Below, piece after piece: positions 43,517-52,432 of a DNA stretch of 64,000 nt. A program made the translations under genes and the position numbers. The notes under the pieces are model-generated. The model did no database searches. It saw nothing but the letters and a program-made list of their open reading frames with translations, and was not told the DNA's origin. The number at the start of each line of letters is the position of its first letter. Within the stretch, counting starts at the first letter, position 1. The DNA is from Paracoccus sulfuroxidans. Lineage in GTDB: Bacteria > Pseudomonadota > Alphaproteobacteria > Rhodobacterales > Rhodobacteraceae. Location of the stretch: the NCBI RefSeq assembly GCF_007830335.1, contig NZ_VLKU01000002.1, positions 310,001 to 374,000 of the forward strand, written 5' to 3'.

Positions 43517-43756
43517 TCACAGGATCTCGACCGAGTATTTCTCGATCACCGTATTCGCCAGCAGGCCCTCGCACATGCGGGCGACCTCGTCGCGGGCCGA
43601 GGCGGCATCGCTCGAAGCCAGGTCCAGCTCGATCACCTTCCCCTGACGCACGGCGTCGACGCCCTGAAAACCCAGGCCCCCAAGGGCGTGACGGATGGCC
43701 TCGCCCTGCGGGTCCAGAACTCCGTCTTTGAGCATGATGGTGACGCGGGCTTTCAT
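43517..43756 (-). CDS. purS: Phosphoribosylformylglycinamidine synthase, PurS subunit
   Basis: A 79-residue small subunit of the FGAM synthase complex (PurS-PurQ-PurL) of purine synthesis. The N-terminus M-K-A-R-V-T-I-M-L-K-D-G-V-L-D-P-Q-G and V-R-Q-G-K-V-I-E-L are diagnostic. It starts 11 bases after purC. purQ, often the next gene, is not found downstream. Confidence 0.92.
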   Translation of the reverse strand: MKARVTIMLKDGVLDPQGEAIRHALGGLGFQGVDAVRQGKVIELDLASSDAASARDEVARMCEGLLANTVIEKYSVEIL

Positions 43757-43767
43757 CGGCGAACCTT

Positions 43768-44532
43768 TCAGTTGATCAGGGTAGGTTTGGTCAGGCTGGT
43801 CGTATTGGCCGGCATCAGGCCCAGCCGGCGCGCGACTTCCGTATAGGCGTCGGTCAGGCTGCCCAGATCGCGGCGGAACACGTCCTTGTCCAGCTTCTGG
43901 CCGGTCTTGACGTCCCACAGGCGGCAGCTGTCGGGGCTGATCTCATCGGCGACGATCAGCCGCATGAAATCGCCGTCCCAGATGCGGCCGATCTCGATCT
44001 TGAAGTCGATCAGCTTGATGCCGACGCCGAAGAACACGCCCGACAGGAAGTCGTTCACCCGCAGCGCGAGGCTGACGATATCGTCCAGGTCCTGCTGCGA
44101 GGCCCAGCCGAAGGCGATGATATATTCCTCGGAGACGAAGGGGTCGCCCAGCTCGTCGTTCTTGAAGCTGTATTCGACGATCGGGCGCGGCAGGGGCGTG
44201 CCCTCTTCCATGCCCAGACGCTTGGCGATCGAACCGGCGGCGAAGTTGCGCACGATCACTTCCAGCGGAATGATCTCGACCTGGCGGACCAGCTGCTCGC
44301 GCATATTGATGCGACGGATGAAGTGATTGGGCACGCCGATATTGGTCAGGCCCTGCATGAAATACTCGGACAGGCGGTTGTTCAGCACGCCCTTGCCCTC
44401 GATCGTGGCTTTCTTCTGGGCGTTGAACGCGGTCGCGTCATCCTTGAAATACTGGATCAGCGTCCCGGGCTCGGTGCCTTCATACAGGATCTTGGCCTTG
44501 CCTTCGTAGATCTTCTTGCGCCTTGGTGCCAT
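43768..44532 (-). CDS. purC: SAICAR synthase
   Basis: A 254-residue ATP-dependent ligase that joins aspartate to CAIR in purine synthesis. The N-terminus [12 protein letters not shown], the phosphate-binding [10 protein letters not shown] and the L-I-D-F-K-I-E-I-G segment mark the family. The ATG at 44532 is chosen to give the usual start M-A-P-R-R-K-K; ten further codons upstream are open but unlikely. It is divergent from the zeta-subunit gene. Confidence 0.95.
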   Translation of the reverse strand: MAPRRKKIYEGKAKILYEGTEPGTLIQYFKDDATAFNAQKKATIEGKGVLNNRLSEYFMQGLTNIGVPNHFIRRINMREQLVRQVEIIPLEVIVRNFAAGSIAKRLGMEEGTPLPRPIVEYSFKNDELGDPFVSEEYIIAFGWASQQDLDDIVSLALRVNDFLSGVFFGVGIKLIDFKIEIGRIWDGDFMRLIVADEISPDSCRLWDVKTGQKLDKDVFRRDLGSLTDAYTEVARRLGLMPANTTSLTKPTLIN

Positions 44533-44687
44533 GATATGCGTCTCCCATCGGCAAGCATGCATTTCCTGCGCCTATAGGCCAGAAACATGGGCAGGGGCAA
44601 TATGGGCCGCGCAATACGGGCTTGCGATGCCACAGATCGGACGCATATCCTTCAATCAGACCGGATCACCCGCCAAACGGAGGCCGC

Positions 44688-45002
44688 ATGACCACATTTG
44701 ACGACCGAGAGCGCTCTTACGAAGCCAAGTTCGCGCATGATGCCGAAATGAACTTCAAGGCCGAAGCCCGCCGCAACCGCCTGATCGGCGAATGGGCGGC
44801 CGGATTGCTGGGAAAATCCGGCGATGAGGCCAAGACCTATGCGCTGACCATCGTGACCTCCGATTTCAACGAACCGGGTGACGAGGACGTCTATCGCAAG
44901 CTGGCAGCCGATCTGTCGGGCATCGCCGATGAAACGACCATTCGCACCAAGATGGCCGAGCTGCGCGTGACCGCCCGCGGCCAGATCCTGAACGAGACCT
45001 GA
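44688..45002 (+). CDS. F1-ATPase inhibitor, zeta subunit (DUF1476)
   Basis: A 104-residue protein of the zeta family, the natural inhibitor first described in the Paracoccus denitrificans F1-ATPase, which blocks ATP hydrolysis by inserting its N-terminus into F1. The N-terminal segment F-D-D-R-E-R-S-Y-E-A-K-F-A-H-D-A-E-M and L-I-G-E-W-A-A-G-L-L-G-K are typical. The ATG at 44688 has ACGGAGG upstream. It is far from the atp operon at 58.7-61.4 kb. Confidence 0.92.
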   Translation: MTTFDDRERSYEAKFAHDAEMNFKAEARRNRLIGEWAAGLLGKSGDEAKTYALTIVTSDFNEPGDEDVYRKLAADLSGIADETTIRTKMAELRVTARGQILNET

Positions 45003-45026
45003 TCGGCCCGACTCGGACCCATTCAG

Positions 45027-45064
45027 AAACGCCCCGAAGCCGCAGGCCCGGGGCGTTTCGCATT
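45027..45064 (+). terminator. Intrinsic terminator of the zeta-subunit gene
   Basis: A 10-bp stem AAACGCCCCG/CGGGGCGTTT (45027-45036 with 45049-45058), then a T-rich stretch. Confidence 0.75.
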
Positions 45065-45086
45065 TGAAGGCTCAGCCAATCGCGTT

Positions 45087-46430
45087 TCAGCCAATCGGGG
45101 CCGAGGCGCGGCGCGCCGCCGCCTCGACGCTGGGATACAGCAGCGCCATGCTGATCCCGCGCGCCGCGTAAAGGATCAGAAGCGAGGCCCAAAGCCCGTG
45201 ATTGCCCCAGAGCTGCGGCAGGACCATCACCATCACCGCGTAAAGCGCCACGCTCAGCAGCATCGCATTGCGCATCTCGCGCGTACGGGTGGCGCCGATG
45301 AAGATCCCGTCCAGCATCCAGCTGCCGACGCCCACCAGCGGCGCGGCGATCAGCCAGGGCAGATAGGTCCGCGCCTCGGCCCGCACCTCTTCCGAGGTGG
45401 TCAGCAGATCAATGACCATCGGGCCAATCGCCCAGAAGACCAGCGCCAGTAGAAACGCGCCCAAGGCCCCCAGCCGACCCGTCAGCCGTGATGCCTGCCG
45501 CACAAGGTCCGGACGGCGCGCGCCCACGGCCTGCCCCACAAGCGCCTCGGCCGCGAAGGCGAAACCGTCCAGCGCATAGGCCACGATCGAGACGAATTGC
45601 AGCAGCACCTGATTGGCCGCCAGCGGCACATCGCCCTGCCCCGCCGCCATGAACATGAAGGTCGCGATGCTGCCCTGCAGCAGGACTGAACGGATCAGGA
45701 TGTCGCCGTTCATCCGCATCATCTGCACCATGCGGTCGCGGGCAAACAGCCCCACCTGCCGCAGCGCCAGTCGAAGCGCATGGCGCGCGAACCACAGGCC
45801 AATGGCCAGCCCGCTCCATTCGGCGATCAGCGTGGCCGCCGCCACCCCGCGCACGCCCCAGCCAAGGCCCAGCACGAACCACAGATCCAGCCCGATGTTG
45901 ACGAGGTTCATCACCAGCTGCATGATCAGCACCGCGCGTGTCCGCTCGACCGCGATCAGCCAGCCGGTCAGCGCGTAAAGCGCGATGGTCGCGGGCGCCC
46001 CCCAAAGGCGGATCGACAGATACTGCCCGGCCAGCCGCTCGACCTCGGCCGAGGCGGGGGCAAGGCTGAAGGCGGCCTCCATGATCGGCTTTTGCAGCAG
46101 GATGAACATCAGCCCCGCCGCCAGCCCGATGGCCAGCGCGCGGGTCAGATGCGCGCCCGCCTCGGGCGCATCGCCCGCGCCATGCGCCTGCGCCACCAGC
46201 CCCGAGGTGCCCATGCGCAGAAAGCCGAAGATCCAATAGACCGAGGTCAGGATCACCGCCCCCAGACCCACCGCGCCGATGGGTTCGGGCAGGCCAAGCT
46301 GGCCGACGACGCCGGTGTCGACCGCCCCCAGAATCGGGATCGTGGCATTCGACAGCACGATGGGCAGCGCGATCCGCAGGACGCGGCGCGTGTTCAACTC
46401 ATCCTTAGCAGCCACGTCCTTGGTAGCCAC
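45087..46430 (-). CDS. MATE-family multidrug efflux transporter (DinF type)
   Basis: A 447-residue membrane transporter with twelve predicted helices in two similar halves. Features are the N-terminal R-I-A-L-P-I-V-L-S-N, G-A-V-D-T-G-V-V-G in helix 1-2 and the mid-protein A-A-N-Q-V-L-L-Q-F. Such proteins export organic cations or drugs against Na+ or H+. The GTG at 46430 (V-A-T-K-D) lies just past the preceding thioesterase stop; an ATG farther upstream at 46505 would overlap that gene by 70 bases. Confidence 0.87.
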   Translation of the reverse strand: MATKDVAAKDELNTRRVLRIALPIVLSNATIPILGAVDTGVVGQLGLPEPIGAVGLGAVILTSVYWIFGFLRMGTSGLVAQAHGAGDAPEAGAHLTRALAIGLAAGLMFILLQKPIMEAAFSLAPASAEVERLAGQYLSIRLWGAPATIALYALTGWLIAVERTRAVLIMQLVMNLVNIGLDLWFVLGLGWGVRGVAAATLIAEWSGLAIGLWFARHALRLALRQVGLFARDRMVQMMRMNGDILIRSVLLQGSIATFMFMAAGQGDVPLAANQVLLQFVSIVAYALDGFAFAAEALVGQAVGARRPDLVRQASRLTGRLGALGAFLLALVFWAIGPMVIDLLTTSEEVRAEARTYLPWLIAAPLVGVGSWMLDGIFIGATRTREMRNAMLLSVALYAVMVMVLPQLWGNHGLWASLLILYAARGISMALLYPSVEAAARRASAPIG

Positions 46431-46435
46431 GTCGA

Positions 46436-46939
46436 TCAACCGCCCTGCGGCATCAGGAAATGCCCCGTCGCCTGCGCGAATAGGCGCGAGCGCTGGTCCT
46501 GCCATGCCTCGACATGAACGCTGGCATAGCGCCGCCCCGAGCGCACGACCCGCGCCCGCGCATAGGCGTCACGCGGCAGGCCCGAGCGCAGGTAATCGAC
46601 GGTGAAATCTATGGTCTTCGGCAGGATCGGCAGGCTGTCGGGCACCGCCGCGTCCGGCGCGATGCGGCCGCTTTCCATGTCCTCCCAGATGGCGGTCCAG
46701 GTCAGCTCGACAATGGCCGCCACCTCAAGGAAGGCCGCCGTCACGCCGCCATGCAGCGCGGGCAGCATCGGGTTCCCGATCAGCTTTTCATCGAATGGCA
46801 GAATCGCCGTCAGCTCATCTCCGCGCCGGTCGAAGGTGATCCCCAGCCATTTCACATAGGGCACGCCCGCCACCAGCGAATGCAGCGCGGCCGAGCGGCG
46901 GCGCTTGATCTCGGCCAGCTTCAGTTCGGAATCGGTCAT
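46436..46939 (-). CDS. PaaI-type thioesterase (hotdog fold), first copy
   Basis: A 167-residue hotdog protein with the P-A-L-H-G-G-V-T-A-A-F-L-E helix motif. It has the family pattern of a nucleophile-free acyl-CoA thioesterase. The ATG at 46939 is one base after the TGA of the next thioesterase upstream. It is followed by the MATE gene, so the three form one likely transcript. The substrate acyl-CoA is unknown. Confidence 0.82.
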   Translation of the reverse strand: MTDSELKLAEIKRRRSAALHSLVAGVPYVKWLGITFDRRGDELTAILPFDEKLIGNPMLPALHGGVTAAFLEVAAIVELTWTAIWEDMESGRIAPDAAVPDSLPILPKTIDFTVDYLRSGLPRDAYARARVVRSGRRYASVHVEAWQDQRSRLFAQATGHFLMPQGG

Positions 46940-46940
46940 C

Positions 46941-47384
46941 TCAACGCCCCGTGGTGAATGCGCCGGTGGCCGTGGCCACGGGGCGGGTTTCATCCTCATC
47001 CATGGCCCAGGCCCGGACGAATGCCACGCTGCGCGTCGCGTGATAGCAGGTGGCCCGCGCCTTGATCGCCTGACCCGAGACGGCGGGGCGCATATAGTCG
47101 ATGCGCAGATCAATCGTCGCCGTCGCACGCGGCCCGCTGGGATGGGCCATTACCGCCGCCCCGCAACAGGTGTCCATCAGCGCCGAGATCACGCCCCCAT
47201 GGATCACCCCGCTGCTGGGATCGCCTACCAGATCGGGCCGCCAGTCCAGCGTGATCGTCGCGCCCTCGGGGCCTAGCTCGACCAGTTTCATGCCAAGCGC
47301 GCGGGCATGTGGGATCGCCTCGATGAACTGCCGCGCGATGCGGGCGCGTTGTTCTTCCTGCATCTCCTCGCCTTTTTCCGACAT
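46941..47384 (-). CDS. PaaI-type thioesterase (hotdog fold), second copy
   Basis: A 147-residue hotdog protein with [13 protein letters not shown], a closer match to the PaaI consensus than its neighbour, and the partner D-Y-M-R-P strand. The two differ enough to be old paralogues. It begins the thioesterase-thioesterase-MATE unit and is divergent from the first MerR gene, 117 bases away. Confidence 0.85.
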   Translation of the reverse strand: MSEKGEEMQEEQRARIARQFIEAIPHARALGMKLVELGPEGATITLDWRPDLVGDPSSGVIHGGVISALMDTCCGAAVMAHPSGPRATATIDLRIDYMRPAVSGQAIKARATCYHATRSVAFVRAWAMDEDETRPVATATGAFTTGR

Positions 47385-47501
47385 GATTCCTGTCCTTTTG
47401 CCTGTTCGTTACGGTATCGATGAACCGTTGCGCGCCGAATGCGTTGAGTTGGGCGTGATGTTACGCTACGTTTTATCCTGCCAAGGAAAAGAGCTTGTAC
47501 C

Positions 47502-47909
47502 ATGGGTGATGGCGAATTTATTAGTTTCAAGGACATGTGTGCGAAATTCGACGTAACGCCACGTACTTTGCGCTACTACGAATATATCGAACTTCTTAGT
47601 CCCCGAAAGGAAGGGCGTGCGCGCTATTACGGCCCGCGTGAAATCGCCCGGATGAAGCTGATCCTGCGCGGCCGCCGCTTCGGCTTTTCGCTGGAAGACA
47701 TCCGCCAATGGCTCACCATCTATGGCGAAAAAGGCACGCGCGAACAGTATCGCATCTGGATCGAACTGGCCGACCGCCAGCTGGATGTCCTGCGCCAGCA
47801 GCAGGCCGAGCTTGAGACCTCGATCACCGATCTGCGCGCCCTTCGGGACGAAACCGAGGTGCTTCTGGGGCGAATGGATGACAGCCCTGCACGTCTGGCG
47901 CGATCCTGA
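47502..47909 (+). CDS. MerR-family transcriptional regulator (first of two)
   Basis: A 135-residue MerR protein with the N-terminal winged helix (F-K-D-M-C-A-K-F-D-V-T-P-R-T-L-R-Y-Y-E) and a long dimerisation coiled coil. It lacks a cysteine metal-binding loop, so it should sense a metabolite or acyl-CoA. It ends at a terminator before the second MerR gene. The pair lie directly before a beta-oxidation set. Confidence 0.88.
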   Translation: MGDGEFISFKDMCAKFDVTPRTLRYYEYIELLSPRKEGRARYYGPREIARMKLILRGRRFGFSLEDIRQWLTIYGEKGTREQYRIWIELADRQLDVLRQQQAELETSITDLRALRDETEVLLGRMDDSPARLARS

Positions 47910-47941
47910 AAACGATATCAGGGCCGTGACTTAGCGGAATG

Positions 47942-47966
47942 AAGGGCAGCTTCGGCTGCCCTTTTG
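47942..47966 (+). terminator. Intrinsic terminator after the first MerR gene
   Basis: A 9-bp stem AAGGGCAGC/GCTGCCCTT with a UUCG-type loop (47942-47950, 47951-47954, 47955-47963) and TT after it. Confidence 0.85.
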
Positions 47967-47985
47967 CATGACGCCACGTCGTATC

Positions 47986-47999
47986 TTACGTTGACGTAA
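47986..47999. promoter_or_regulatory. MerR-type palindrome before the second MerR gene
   Basis: TTACG-TTGA-CGTAA (47986-47999) is a perfect 5-bp dyad with a 4-base spacer, 51 bases before the start of the second MerR gene. Its layout resembles motifs reported for MerR regulators of fatty-acid and branched-chain breakdown (from memory, not searched). Confidence 0.55.
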
Positions 48000-48049
48000 A
48001 CTTCCCCTATATCTTTCTCAGGGCTTGGACCTTTGAGGAGGGGATACCG

Positions 48050-48484
48050 GTGACCGACGGTCTCATGACGATCCGTGAGATGTGTGACAGCTTCAACGTG
48101 ACACCGCGCACCCTGCGGTTTTACGAAGACCGGGAATTGATCAGCCCCGAGCGGCGCGGCCAGCATCGGCTTTACAACCGCTCGGACCGGGCCCGCCTGA
48201 CGCTGATCCTGCGCGGCAAGCGCTTCGGATTTTCGCTTGAGCAGATCCGCCAGATCCTGGAACTCTACGACCCCTCCGAACGTAATTATCGACAGACCCA
48301 GCAGGCGCTGGCCACCGCACGAGAGCGCCTGTCCGATATGGAACGCCAGTACACCGAGCTGGGTGCCGCGATCATCGAATTGCGCGCCCAGATCCTCGGT
48401 GCCGAAGCCGAAATCGACGCCGAGGAGGCCGTGCCGCCCGCCAGCCCTGCACAGGCGTCAGGAATGACCGGAGACAGCAGATGA
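48050..48484 (+). CDS. MerR-family transcriptional regulator (second of two)
   Basis: A 144-residue MerR protein that resembles the first (shared [14 protein letters not shown] and L-I-L-R-G-K/R-R-F-G-F-S-L-E), with a longer C-terminal coiled coil. A GTG start follows GAGGGG. It overlaps the acyl-CoA dehydrogenase start by four bases, so it belongs to that operon and most likely controls it and itself. Confidence 0.88.
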   Translation: MTDGLMTIREMCDSFNVTPRTLRFYEDRELISPERRGQHRLYNRSDRARLTLILRGKRFGFSLEQIRQILELYDPSERNYRQTQQALATARERLSDMERQYTELGAAIIELRAQILGAEAEIDAEEAVPPASPAQASGMTGDSR

Positions 48485-50259
48485 CCACCTATACCGCCCC
48501 CATCCGCGACATGCAGTTCGTCCTGCACGACCTTCTCGGAATCTCGAAACTCGATGTTCCGGGCTATTCCGAGCTGGAGCCCGAATTCACCGAAGCCGTG
48601 CTAGAAGCGGCAGGCAAACTGGCCTCGGAAGTGCTGGCCCCGCTGAACGCCGTGGGCGACAAGCAGGGCTGCCATCTGGAAAACGGCACCGTCCGGACGC
48701 CCGAGGGCTTCGGCGCAGCGATGGACCAGATGCGCGAAGGCGGCTGGCCGGCGCTCGACTGCGACCCCGAATATGGCGGTCAGGGCATGCCCTATCTGAT
48801 GGGCCTCGCTGTGGGTGAAACGCTGTCCTCGGCCAATATGGCCTTTGCGATGTACCCTGGCCTGACGCATGGCGCCTATTCGGCAATCCACACGCATGGA
48901 ACCGAGGAGCAGAAGGCGGCCTATCTGCCGAAGCTCGTCAGCTGCGAATGGACCGGCACCATGAACCTGACCGAGCCCCATGCCGGGACCGATCTGGGCC
49001 TGCTGCGCACCAAGGCCGTGCCGCAGGAAGATGGCAGCTATCTGATCACCGGGCAGAAGATCTTCATCTCGGCGGGCGATCACGACATGTCCGAAAACGT
49101 CATCCACCTCGTCTTGGCGAAAGCCCCGGGCGGCGGTGAGGGGACCAAGGGCATCTCGCTTTTCATCGTGCCGAAATTCCTGCTGAAGGCAGACGGCACC
49201 CCGGGTGAGCGCAACGCCGTCTCGGTCGGCAATCTGGAAGAAAAGATGGGCATTCACGGCAATGCCACCTGCGTCATGAACTATGACGGCGCGAAGGGCT
49301 GGCTGCTGGGCGACCTGCACAAAGGCATGCGCGCCATGTTCACCATGATGAACGAGGCCCGCATCGGCGTTGGCCTGCAGGGCTATGCCATCGCGGAGGC
49401 CGCCTATCAGAACGCCGTGGCCTATGCCCGCGACCGCCTGCAGGGCCGCGCCGTTCCGACCGAGGCCCAGCCCGACGCCCCGGCCGACCCGCTGATCGTC
49501 CATCCCGACATCCGCCGCAGCCTGATGGACCAGAAAAGCTTCCTCGAGGGCGCGCGCGCGCTGGCCTTCTGGGGCGCGCATCTGATCGACCGCAGCACCC
49601 GCGCCGATGACAAGGCCGCGCATGACATGGTTTCGCTGCTGACCCCGGTCATCAAGGGCTTCCTGACGGACGGAGGCTTTCAGGCGACCGTTCAGGCCCA
49701 GCAGATCTTCGGTGGCCACGGCTATATCGAGGAACAGGGCATGTCCCAGTTCGTCCGCGATGCCCGGATCACGATGATCTATGAAGGCGCGAACGGCGTG
49801 CAGGCTCTGGACCTGGTGGGCCGGAAACTGGCGGCCGAAGGTGGCAAACCGATGATGGCCTTCTTCGAGGAAATCCGCAGCAGCATCAAGGCCAATGAAG
49901 GTGACGCCGAACTCAAGGAACAGTTCCTCGAGCCGCTGAAAGCGGCCTCCAAGGACCTGCAGGCGGCCGCGATGTTCTTCGCCGAACGGGGCATGAAGGA
50001 TCCTAATGCGGCCCTCGCGGGCTCCTACGATTTCATGCACCTCTTCGGCCATGTTGCCTTGGGCCTGATGTGGACCCGCATGGCCGTGGCCGCGCGCAAG
50101 GCCTTGTCCGAGGGCACGGGTGACGCCGAATTCTACCAGACGAAGTTGACCACTGGCCGCTACTACATGGCGCGCCAGCTTCCGATGACGGTCGCGCATC
50201 TGGCCCGGATCCGCACCGGGGCTGAACCGGTGATGGTGCTTCCCGAGGCCCAGTTCTGA
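48481..50259 (+). CDS. Acyl-CoA dehydrogenase (DmdC-like, long form)
   Basis: A 592-residue FAD-dependent acyl-CoA dehydrogenase with the long C-terminal domain. Visible motifs are [17 protein letters not shown] and [14 protein letters not shown]. The closest look is to the DmdC/FadE-type enzymes of Rhodobacteraceae, which oxidise medium- or short-chain acyl-CoA, including methylmercaptopropionyl-CoA in some species. The precise substrate cannot be set from sequence. A 312-base gap separates it from the GST and fadAB genes. Confidence 0.88.
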   Translation: MTTYTAPIRDMQFVLHDLLGISKLDVPGYSELEPEFTEAVLEAAGKLASEVLAPLNAVGDKQGCHLENGTVRTPEGFGAAMDQMREGGWPALDCDPEYGGQGMPYLMGLAVGETLSSANMAFAMYPGLTHGAYSAIHTHGTEEQKAAYLPKLVSCEWTGTMNLTEPHAGTDLGLLRTKAVPQEDGSYLITGQKIFISAGDHDMSENVIHLVLAKAPGGGEGTKGISLFIVPKFLLKADGTPGERNAVSVGNLEEKMGIHGNATCVMNYDGAKGWLLGDLHKGMRAMFTMMNEARIGVGLQGYAIAEAAYQNAVAYARDRLQGRAVPTEAQPDAPADPLIVHPDIRRSLMDQKSFLEGARALAFWGAHLIDRSTRADDKAAHDMVSLLTPVIKGFLTDGGFQATVQAQQIFGGHGYIEEQGMSQFVRDARITMIYEGANGVQALDLVGRKLAAEGGKPMMAFFEEIRSSIKANEGDAELKEQFLEPLKAASKDLQAAAMFFAERGMKDPNAALAGSYDFMHLFGHVALGLMWTRMAVAARKALSEGTGDAEFYQTKLTTGRYYMARQLPMTVAHLARIRTGAEPVMVLPEAQF

Positions 50260-50288
50260 ACCGTCGCTCGCGGCAGCACTGTCGCGAC

Positions 50289-50489
50289 ATGGGTATTTGT
50301 CACAACGGAGAAATTGCCAGAATGCGCCCCGGCCGCCCCCGCCATGAAAGCAGGACAGGTTTTTGCCTAACGACCGGGGCGACTTCTCCGCTGGCGGTCA
50401 TCGGCTCCCCAGCCTGTACCGCCCTGTCTCGATATATGGCAGAAGTTAAGAACCTCTTAGCCGCTTCTCTGTTGTCCAAATACCCAAAT
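50289..50489. repeat. Inverted pair of the dispersed repeat (copies C and D) bounding a 201-bp element
   Basis: Copy C (50289-50318) reads ATGGGTATTTGTCACAACGG in the forward sense. Copy D (50463-50489) reads TTGGGTATTTGGACAACAGA on the minus strand. Between them lies an inner 8-bp inverted repeat CGCCCCGG/CCGGGGCG (50325-50332 and 50374-50381). No gene is seen here. The whole 50260-50571 gap holds this repeat and nothing else I can name. Confidence 0.65.
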
Positions 50490-50571
50490 GCCAACCGGGC
50501 CACGAGCGATATGAAGCACATGGTTCCTTGCATCGCTCCGGCGTCCCGGATCTTTGCCGTGGAGTATATGC

Positions 50572-51213
50572 ATGACCGCTGAACTTTTCTGCTTTGGCGA
50601 AAGCGGCAACGCCTACAAGGCCGCCCTGACGCTGGAGCTTTCAGGCTATGACTGGTCGCCCGTCTTTGTTGATTTCTTCAATGGAGAGGCGCGCTCTCCC
50701 GCGTTTCGCGAGATCAACGAGATGGGTGAGGTCCCGGTGTTCCGTGAAGATGGGCTGACTTTGAGCCAGTCGGCGATCATCCAGCTTCATGTGGCCAAGA
50801 AGACCGGCAAGTTTCTTGGGCGTGACCGGGATGAGGTGATGCGCTGGCTGCTTTGGGACAATCACAAGATGTCCGGGCAGGCTGGCACGACCCGCTTCCT
50901 GATGAACTTCATCCCGCCTGAAAAACGCCCCGAGCAGGTGATTGGCTTTCTGCAGGGGCGCATGAAGGCGGCCTATAAGGTGCTGGACGCGCGGCTCAGC
51001 GGGCGCAAATGGCTGGCCGATGATGTGCCGACCATCGCCGACTTCGCCTGTTGCGGATATCTCTATTACCCCGAGCCATTTGGCTTCGCGCGCGCCGACT
51101 GGCCGCATATCGATGCCTGGCTTGACCGGATCGCCGGGCTGCCCGGCTGGAAACACCCCTATGATCTGATGCCCGGCCATCCCTCGGACCGGGCGCCGAA
51201 GGAGGACAAATGA
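50572..51213 (+). CDS. Glutathione S-transferase
   Basis: A 213-residue GST with an N-terminal thioredoxin-like domain (F-C-F-G-E-S-G-N-A-Y-K-A-A-L) and an all-helical C-terminal domain (W-L-A-D-D-V-P-T-I-A-D-F). The ATG at 50572 has GGAG seven bases upstream. It overlaps fadA by four bases and so is part of the fadAB transcript, suggesting a role in handling reactive acyl or aldehyde products; this is inference. Confidence 0.88.
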   Translation: MTAELFCFGESGNAYKAALTLELSGYDWSPVFVDFFNGEARSPAFREINEMGEVPVFREDGLTLSQSAIIQLHVAKKTGKFLGRDRDEVMRWLLWDNHKMSGQAGTTRFLMNFIPPEKRPEQVIGFLQGRMKAAYKVLDARLSGRKWLADDVPTIADFACCGYLYYPEPFGFARADWPHIDAWLDRIAGLPGWKHPYDLMPGHPSDRAPKEDK

Positions 51214-52421
51214 CCGAAGCCTATATCTATGACGCCGTCCGAACGCCGCGCGGCAAGGGTCGCCCTGACGGAAGCCTGCATGAGGTCACCTCGGTCGCGC
51301 TGTCGGCGCGGCTTCTCAACGCGGTCAAGGAACGCTCGGGCCTTGAGGGCCATGCCGTCGAGGATGTGATCTGGGGCAATGTCACCCAGGTCAAGGAACA
51401 GGGCGGCTGCCTTGCACGCTCGGCCGTGCTGGAATCCGATCTGGACCAGTCGATCCCGGGCCTCGCGATCAACCGCTTCTGCGCCAGCGGGATGGAAGCG
51501 GTGAACCTCGCAGCCAACCAGGTCAAGGGCGGCGCGGGGAACGCATATATCGCTGGCGGGGTCGAGATGATGGGCCGTGTGGCCATGGGCAGCGACGGTG
51601 CGGCGATTGCCGTGGACCCCAGCCTGACCTTCAAGACCTATTTCGTCCCGCAGGGCATCAGCGCCGACATCATCGCGACCGAATACGGGTTCTCGCGTGA
51701 AGAGGCCGACGCCCTTGCCGTCGAAAGCCAGAACCGCGCCGCCTTGGCCTGGAGCGAGAACCGCTTTGCGAAATCCATCGTCCCGGTGCTGGACCAGAAC
51801 GGTCTGACCATCCTTGACCGCGACGAATACATGCGTCCCGGCACCTCGCTTGAGGATCTGGGCCGCCTCAAGGCCAGCTTTCAGGAGATGGGCGAGATCA
51901 TGCCCGGCTTCGACAAGGTCGCGATGCTGAAATACCCGCATCTGGAGCGGATCAACCACATCCACCACGCCGGGAACTCCTCGGGGATCGTCGACGGGGC
52001 GGCGGCGGTGCTGATCGGCAATGCCGAATTCGGCAAGGCGCATGGGCTGAAGCCCCGCGCCCGCATCCGCGCCACCGCCAAGATCGGCACCGATCCGACC
52101 ATCATGCTGACCGGCCCCGTGCCGGTGACCGAGAAGATCCTGAAGGACAGCGGCATGTCGATCAGCGACATCGACCTGTTCGAGGTCAACGAGGCCTTCG
52201 CCTCGGTCGTCCTGCGTTTCATGCAGGCCTTCCAGGTCGACCCGGGACTGGTCAACGTGAATGGCGGCTCGATCGCCATGGGCCACCCTCTGGGCGCGAC
52301 CGGCGCCATCATCATCGGCACCCTGCTGGATGAGTTGGAGCGGCAGGACAAGAACGTCGGCCTTGCGACGCTGTGCATCGCGTCAGGCATGGGCGCGGCC
52401 ACCATCATCGAACGTGTCTGA
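51210..52421 (+). CDS. fadA: 3-Ketoacyl-CoA thiolase
   Basis: A 403-residue thiolase that cleaves 3-ketoacyl-CoA to acetyl-CoA. The nucleophile is Cys91 in F-C-A-S-G-M-E-A, the conserved His is in M-G-H-P-L-G-A-T-G-A, and the second catalytic Cys389 is in L-C-I-A-S-G-M-G-A-A. It lies in the order acyl-CoA dehydrogenase, GST, fadA, fadB, 11 bases before fadB. Confidence 0.94.
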   Translation: MTEAYIYDAVRTPRGKGRPDGSLHEVTSVALSARLLNAVKERSGLEGHAVEDVIWGNVTQVKEQGGCLARSAVLESDLDQSIPGLAINRFCASGMEAVNLAANQVKGGAGNAYIAGGVEMMGRVAMGSDGAAIAVDPSLTFKTYFVPQGISADIIATEYGFSREEADALAVESQNRAALAWSENRFAKSIVPVLDQNGLTILDRDEYMRPGTSLEDLGRLKASFQEMGEIMPGFDKVAMLKYPHLERINHIHHAGNSSGIVDGAAAVLIGNAEFGKAHGLKPRARIRATAKIGTDPTIMLTGPVPVTEKILKDSGMSISDIDLFEVNEAFASVVLRFMQAFQVDPGLVNVNGGSIAMGHPLGATGAIIIGTLLDELERQDKNVGLATLCIASGMGAATIIERV

Positions 52422-52432
52422 GGGAGGGGATC

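Noticed and set aside
50446..50460. A CtrA-like TTAA-N7-TTAG before the GST gene
   Set aside because: One mismatch in the second half, inside a repeat-rich gap, and no support from neighbouring genes.
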